Source: Chitinophaga solisilvae (GTDB lineage Bacteria; Bacteroidota; Bacteroidia; Chitinophagales; Chitinophagaceae). Taken from it: a DNA stretch of 64,000 nucleotides. The notes beneath the pieces were generated by a model. That model worked only from the letters and a program-made list of their open reading frames with translations, did no database searches and was not told where the DNA came from. Made by a program: the position numbers and the translations under genes. Below, piece after piece: positions 62,018-64,000 of the stretch (within the stretch, counting starts at the first letter, position 1; every line of letters begins with the position of its first letter). The stretch covers positions 496,001 to 560,000 of the forward strand of contig NZ_JAABOK010000001.1 of NCBI RefSeq assembly GCF_009928525.1, given 5' to 3'.

Positions 62018-63247
62018 CTAACAGTGTTCGCTCAGATGACCTCGTTTTACCGGTTGCTCAAAAGACAGGATCGCATCGTAGATGGCAGCCGCGGAGTTTT
62101 CCCAGGTATGCGATAAGGCAAATCCACGCCTGGCGGCAGCCTTCTCATCACTGTTTTCTGCCAGCGCTTTCTCCGCCTGTGAAATATAGGAAGAAAGATC
62201 TTCCGCCAGGTATACATGATCACGGAAAAGCTCCATGGTAGGGGTACGGGTGGCCAGCACCGGTTTACCCATTGCCAGGTACTCATCTACCTTCAGCGGG
62301 TAATTGCCCACTGTCAGGTCATTTACCACCTGCGGATTAATACAGATGTCGAAGTGCCGGATGTACGCCGGCAACAGATGCATCGGCTTGCCACCGGTGA
62401 AATACACATTGGGCAGGTGATGCAGCGCCGACTTACGGAAGGCCTCATCTTCATGACCTACCAGCACAAATTTCCACTGGGGTTTGGCTTGTGCCATTTT
62501 TTCCAGCAGGGGAATATCCAGCCGCAAACTTGTCAGTGCTCCCACGTAACCGATGACCGTACCGGAAATCCCGGTAATATCGGTTGGCATTTCATAATGT
62601 TTATCGGGATTGAAAAGATTCAGGTCACATCCCTGTCCTACATAATAACTGTTAGGGTTATACGTTTTCAACCGGTCTGCCAGGTACAGGGAATTGGCTA
62701 CGCCCACATCTGCCTTGGCAATATGCATCGGTTCAATCTTTTCTCCGTGTTTCTTCCAGTAGTCTACCGCCAGCAGGTAATCCCGGCTGTAGTATACATA
62801 TACGGCAGGGCGCAGCAGTTCTTTCAGGTGATAGCCCCTGAAAATATCGTTGTCATTGAAAAGGATAATATTTTCAAAGCCCAGCTGCCGGATGGCTGCC
62901 TGAATACTTTTCGCGAACCGTCTGTTATTCAGTTTGTTGAATACGGAAAACAGGGAGGTGGAAGGCAGCCAGTTAATGGATTCCAGCACCCGGGAAGGGT
63001 ACAGGTTCCAGAAATTTTCGTTCAGCTGTACCAGCGATGGTTCTTTTCCGTTTACCACCTGCAGGTGATGACTGATATCGGGGTTGTTCTTTTCGGTCAT
63101 GGCGGTGCGCCTGTCCAGCGGAACATTCACATATAACACGCGGTTCTCTTTGGCAAATTCCTGTGCAATATTTTTACAATTACTGCCAATTTTGGTATAC
63201 CATGGCTGCAGGCCAATGATAACAATATCTCTGTTTCGGATACACAT
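62018..63247 (-). CDS. Glycosyltransferase family 1/4-like protein
   Basis: The start is set at 63247 (MCIRNRDIVIIGLQPWYTKIGSNCKNIAQEFAKENRVLYVNVPLDRR), since the longer frame adds only a low-complexity stretch. The 409-residue protein has a GT-B layout. YYSRDYL and GVANSLYLADRLKTYNPNSYYVGQGCDLNLFNPD resemble wall and EPS glycosyltransferases, and the C-terminal domain has IGYVGALTSLRLDIPLLEKMA, FVLVGHEDEAF and VGNYPLKVDEYLAMGKPVLATRTPT (acidic sugar-nucleotide motif as K-V-D-E-Y). It lies convergent to the T9SS esterase gene at the edge of the EPS locus. The sugar transferred is unknown. Confidence 0.87.
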   Translation of the reverse strand: MCIRNRDIVIIGLQPWYTKIGSNCKNIAQEFAKENRVLYVNVPLDRRTAMTEKNNPDISHHLQVVNGKEPSLVQLNENFWNLYPSRVLESINWLPSTSLFSVFNKLNNRRFAKSIQAAIRQLGFENIILFNDNDIFRGYHLKELLRPAVYVYYSRDYLLAVDYWKKHGEKIEPMHIAKADVGVANSLYLADRLKTYNPNSYYVGQGCDLNLFNPDKHYEMPTDITGISGTVIGYVGALTSLRLDIPLLEKMAQAKPQWKFVLVGHEDEAFRKSALHHLPNVYFTGGKPMHLLPAYIRHFDICINPQVVNDLTVGNYPLKVDEYLAMGKPVLATRTPTMELFRDHVYLAEDLSSYISQAEKALAENSDEKAAARRGFALSHTWENSAAAIYDAILSFEQPVKRGHLSEHC

Positions 63248-63404
63248 AGTGATCAGCACATTGAATAAAAAGATGGAGGTTGTTCCAGAGGAAGGATGGG
63301 TAAAATTGGTTGTGGTTGTAAAGTAACTAAAATAGGCGCGGGTATGCAAATAAACTTTTTCCGGATGAAAATGGTTAACTTAACTATTGTATAATCAGAA
63401 TATT

Positions 63405-64000
63405 ATGTCAGAAACAGTAGAAATCAGAAACCTCACTGCAGAAGATTATTTCGATCTCAGAGAGTCGATGGTATCCGCCTACCCGGATATGATGGGCAGC
63501 TATTGGGGAGAAGCAACGATTCAGCGGCTGATCAGATTGTTCCCGGAAGGCCAGATTGCGGTTACCGTCAATGATAAGGTAGTCGGATGCGCCCTGGCCA
63601 TTATTGTAGACTATGATAAATTCGGAGATAATCATACCTATGAGCAGATCACCGGTTATTATACGTTTAATACCCACAATCCGAAAGGAGACATATTATA
63701 TGGGATAGAGGTGTTTGTGCATCCTGACTACCGGGGGAAGCGGCTTGCCCGCCGCCTGTACGACGCGCGTAAGAACCTCTGTGAACAGCTGAACCTGGAA
63801 GGTATTGTTGCCGGAGGCCGCATTCCCAACTATGAAAAGTATGCCGATAAGCTCACACCCAGGGAATACATCGAGAAGGTGCAGGATAAGGAAATATATG
63901 ATCCGACCCTGACTTTCCAGTTCTCCAATGACTTTACCGTAAAGAAGGTGCTGAAGAACTATCTGCCCAATGACGAAGCCTCCAAAGGTTTTGCTACCCT
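63405..64000 (+). CDS. GNAT acetyltransferase, probably fused to a nitrilase-like domain, 3'-truncated
   Basis: The frame runs open to the window end. About 198 residues are visible, beginning MSETVEIRNLTAEDYFDLRESM. The GNAT core shows GIEVFVHPDYRGKRLARRLYDARK (motif A, R-x-x-G-x-R/A type acetyl-CoA loop) and GGRIPNYEKYADKLTPREYIEKV. This sequence resembles bifunctional GNAT/carbon-nitrogen hydrolase proteins, in which a nitrilase domain follows; that part lies outside the window, so the fusion is an inference. It acts in the cytosol; the substrate is unknown. Confidence 0.8.
   Translation, partial: MSETVEIRNLTAEDYFDLRESMVSAYPDMMGSYWGEATIQRLIRLFPEGQIAVTVNDKVVGCALAIIVDYDKFGDNHTYEQITGYYTFNTHNPKGDILYGIEVFVHPDYRGKRLARRLYDARKNLCEQLNLEGIVAGGRIPNYEKYADKLTPREYIEKVQDKEIYDPTLTFQFSNDFTVKKVLKNYLPNDEASKGFAT

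Noticed and set aside
62000..62026. CACTGTT/AACAGTG hairpin between the T9SS gene and the GT gene as a terminator
   Set aside because: Only 7 bp with a 13-base loop and no T-run on either strand.

Overview
The window comes from a Bacteroidota chromosome, most likely a Chitinophaga-like member of the Chitinophagaceae. Support: two very large secreted proteins with type IX secretion (T9SS) C-terminal sorting domains (one with a YPNPF motif), a DUF4270 lipoprotein beside metK, a DUF2027/Smr protein, several promoters of the Bacteroidota type (TAnnTTTG at about -7), and mid-range GC with AT-rich gaps. No transposase, integrase, tRNA, rRNA or CRISPR array was seen.

Bases 1-36700 are mostly housekeeping. 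The + strand carries bioD (cut by the window edge), a 5-formyl-THF cyclo-ligase, lpxK, rnr, a polyprenyl diphosphate synthase, an amino acid permease, a DoxX protein, a DUF2027/Smr protein, the RNase P RNA and a DUF4870 protein. The - strand then carries an S8 protease, a three-gene operon that looks like lysine catabolism (saccharopine/lysine dehydrogenase-like, HglS/DUF1338, ALDH7), panB, a Ppx/GppA protein, ppk1, a YbhN-like membrane protein, panD and panC. A + strand group follows (a starch-synthase N-terminal-half protein, a DUF4270 lipoprotein, metK), then a - strand GMC oxidoreductase and a 2269-residue T9SS protein with an N-terminal esterase.

Bases 37000-63250 are one large exopolysaccharide (EPS) locus. 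A tightly coupled - strand operon (46249 down to 37024) encodes a Wzc-like co-polymerase, an acyltransferase, a 37-aa membrane peptide, an O-antigen ligase/polymerase, a half-length TolC-like protein, a secreted esterase, a gluconate-2-dehydrogenase subunit 3-like protein, a GT2 and a second acyltransferase. Four junctions are ATGA stop/start overlaps. A + strand operon (48481-55999) encodes a stand-alone receiver, a priming sugar transferase with a receiver-like N-terminus, two GT2s, an asparagine synthetase-like enzyme, a GT4 and a methyltransferase. Around it lie a membrane glycosyltransferase, a GT14, a Wzx flippase, a second T9SS esterase/beta-helix/PKD protein and another glycosyltransferase. 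Together this is a Wzx/Wzy-type pathway: priming, assembly and modification, flipping, polymerisation, chain-length control and surface processing. No Wza-type outer-membrane exporter is visible. The window ends inside a GNAT protein.

The most unusual non-coding signal is a set of seven long inverted repeats plus one half copy. They fall in two sequence families (arms of TTATTTGR-like or AATTACG-like short tandem units). Every one abuts or overlaps the stop codon of a gene. The most unusual protein-level signals are the receiver plus pseudo-receiver/priming-transferase pair, the degenerate Wzc kinase motifs, the half TolC, and a terminator-like hairpin in the leader of the EPS operon.
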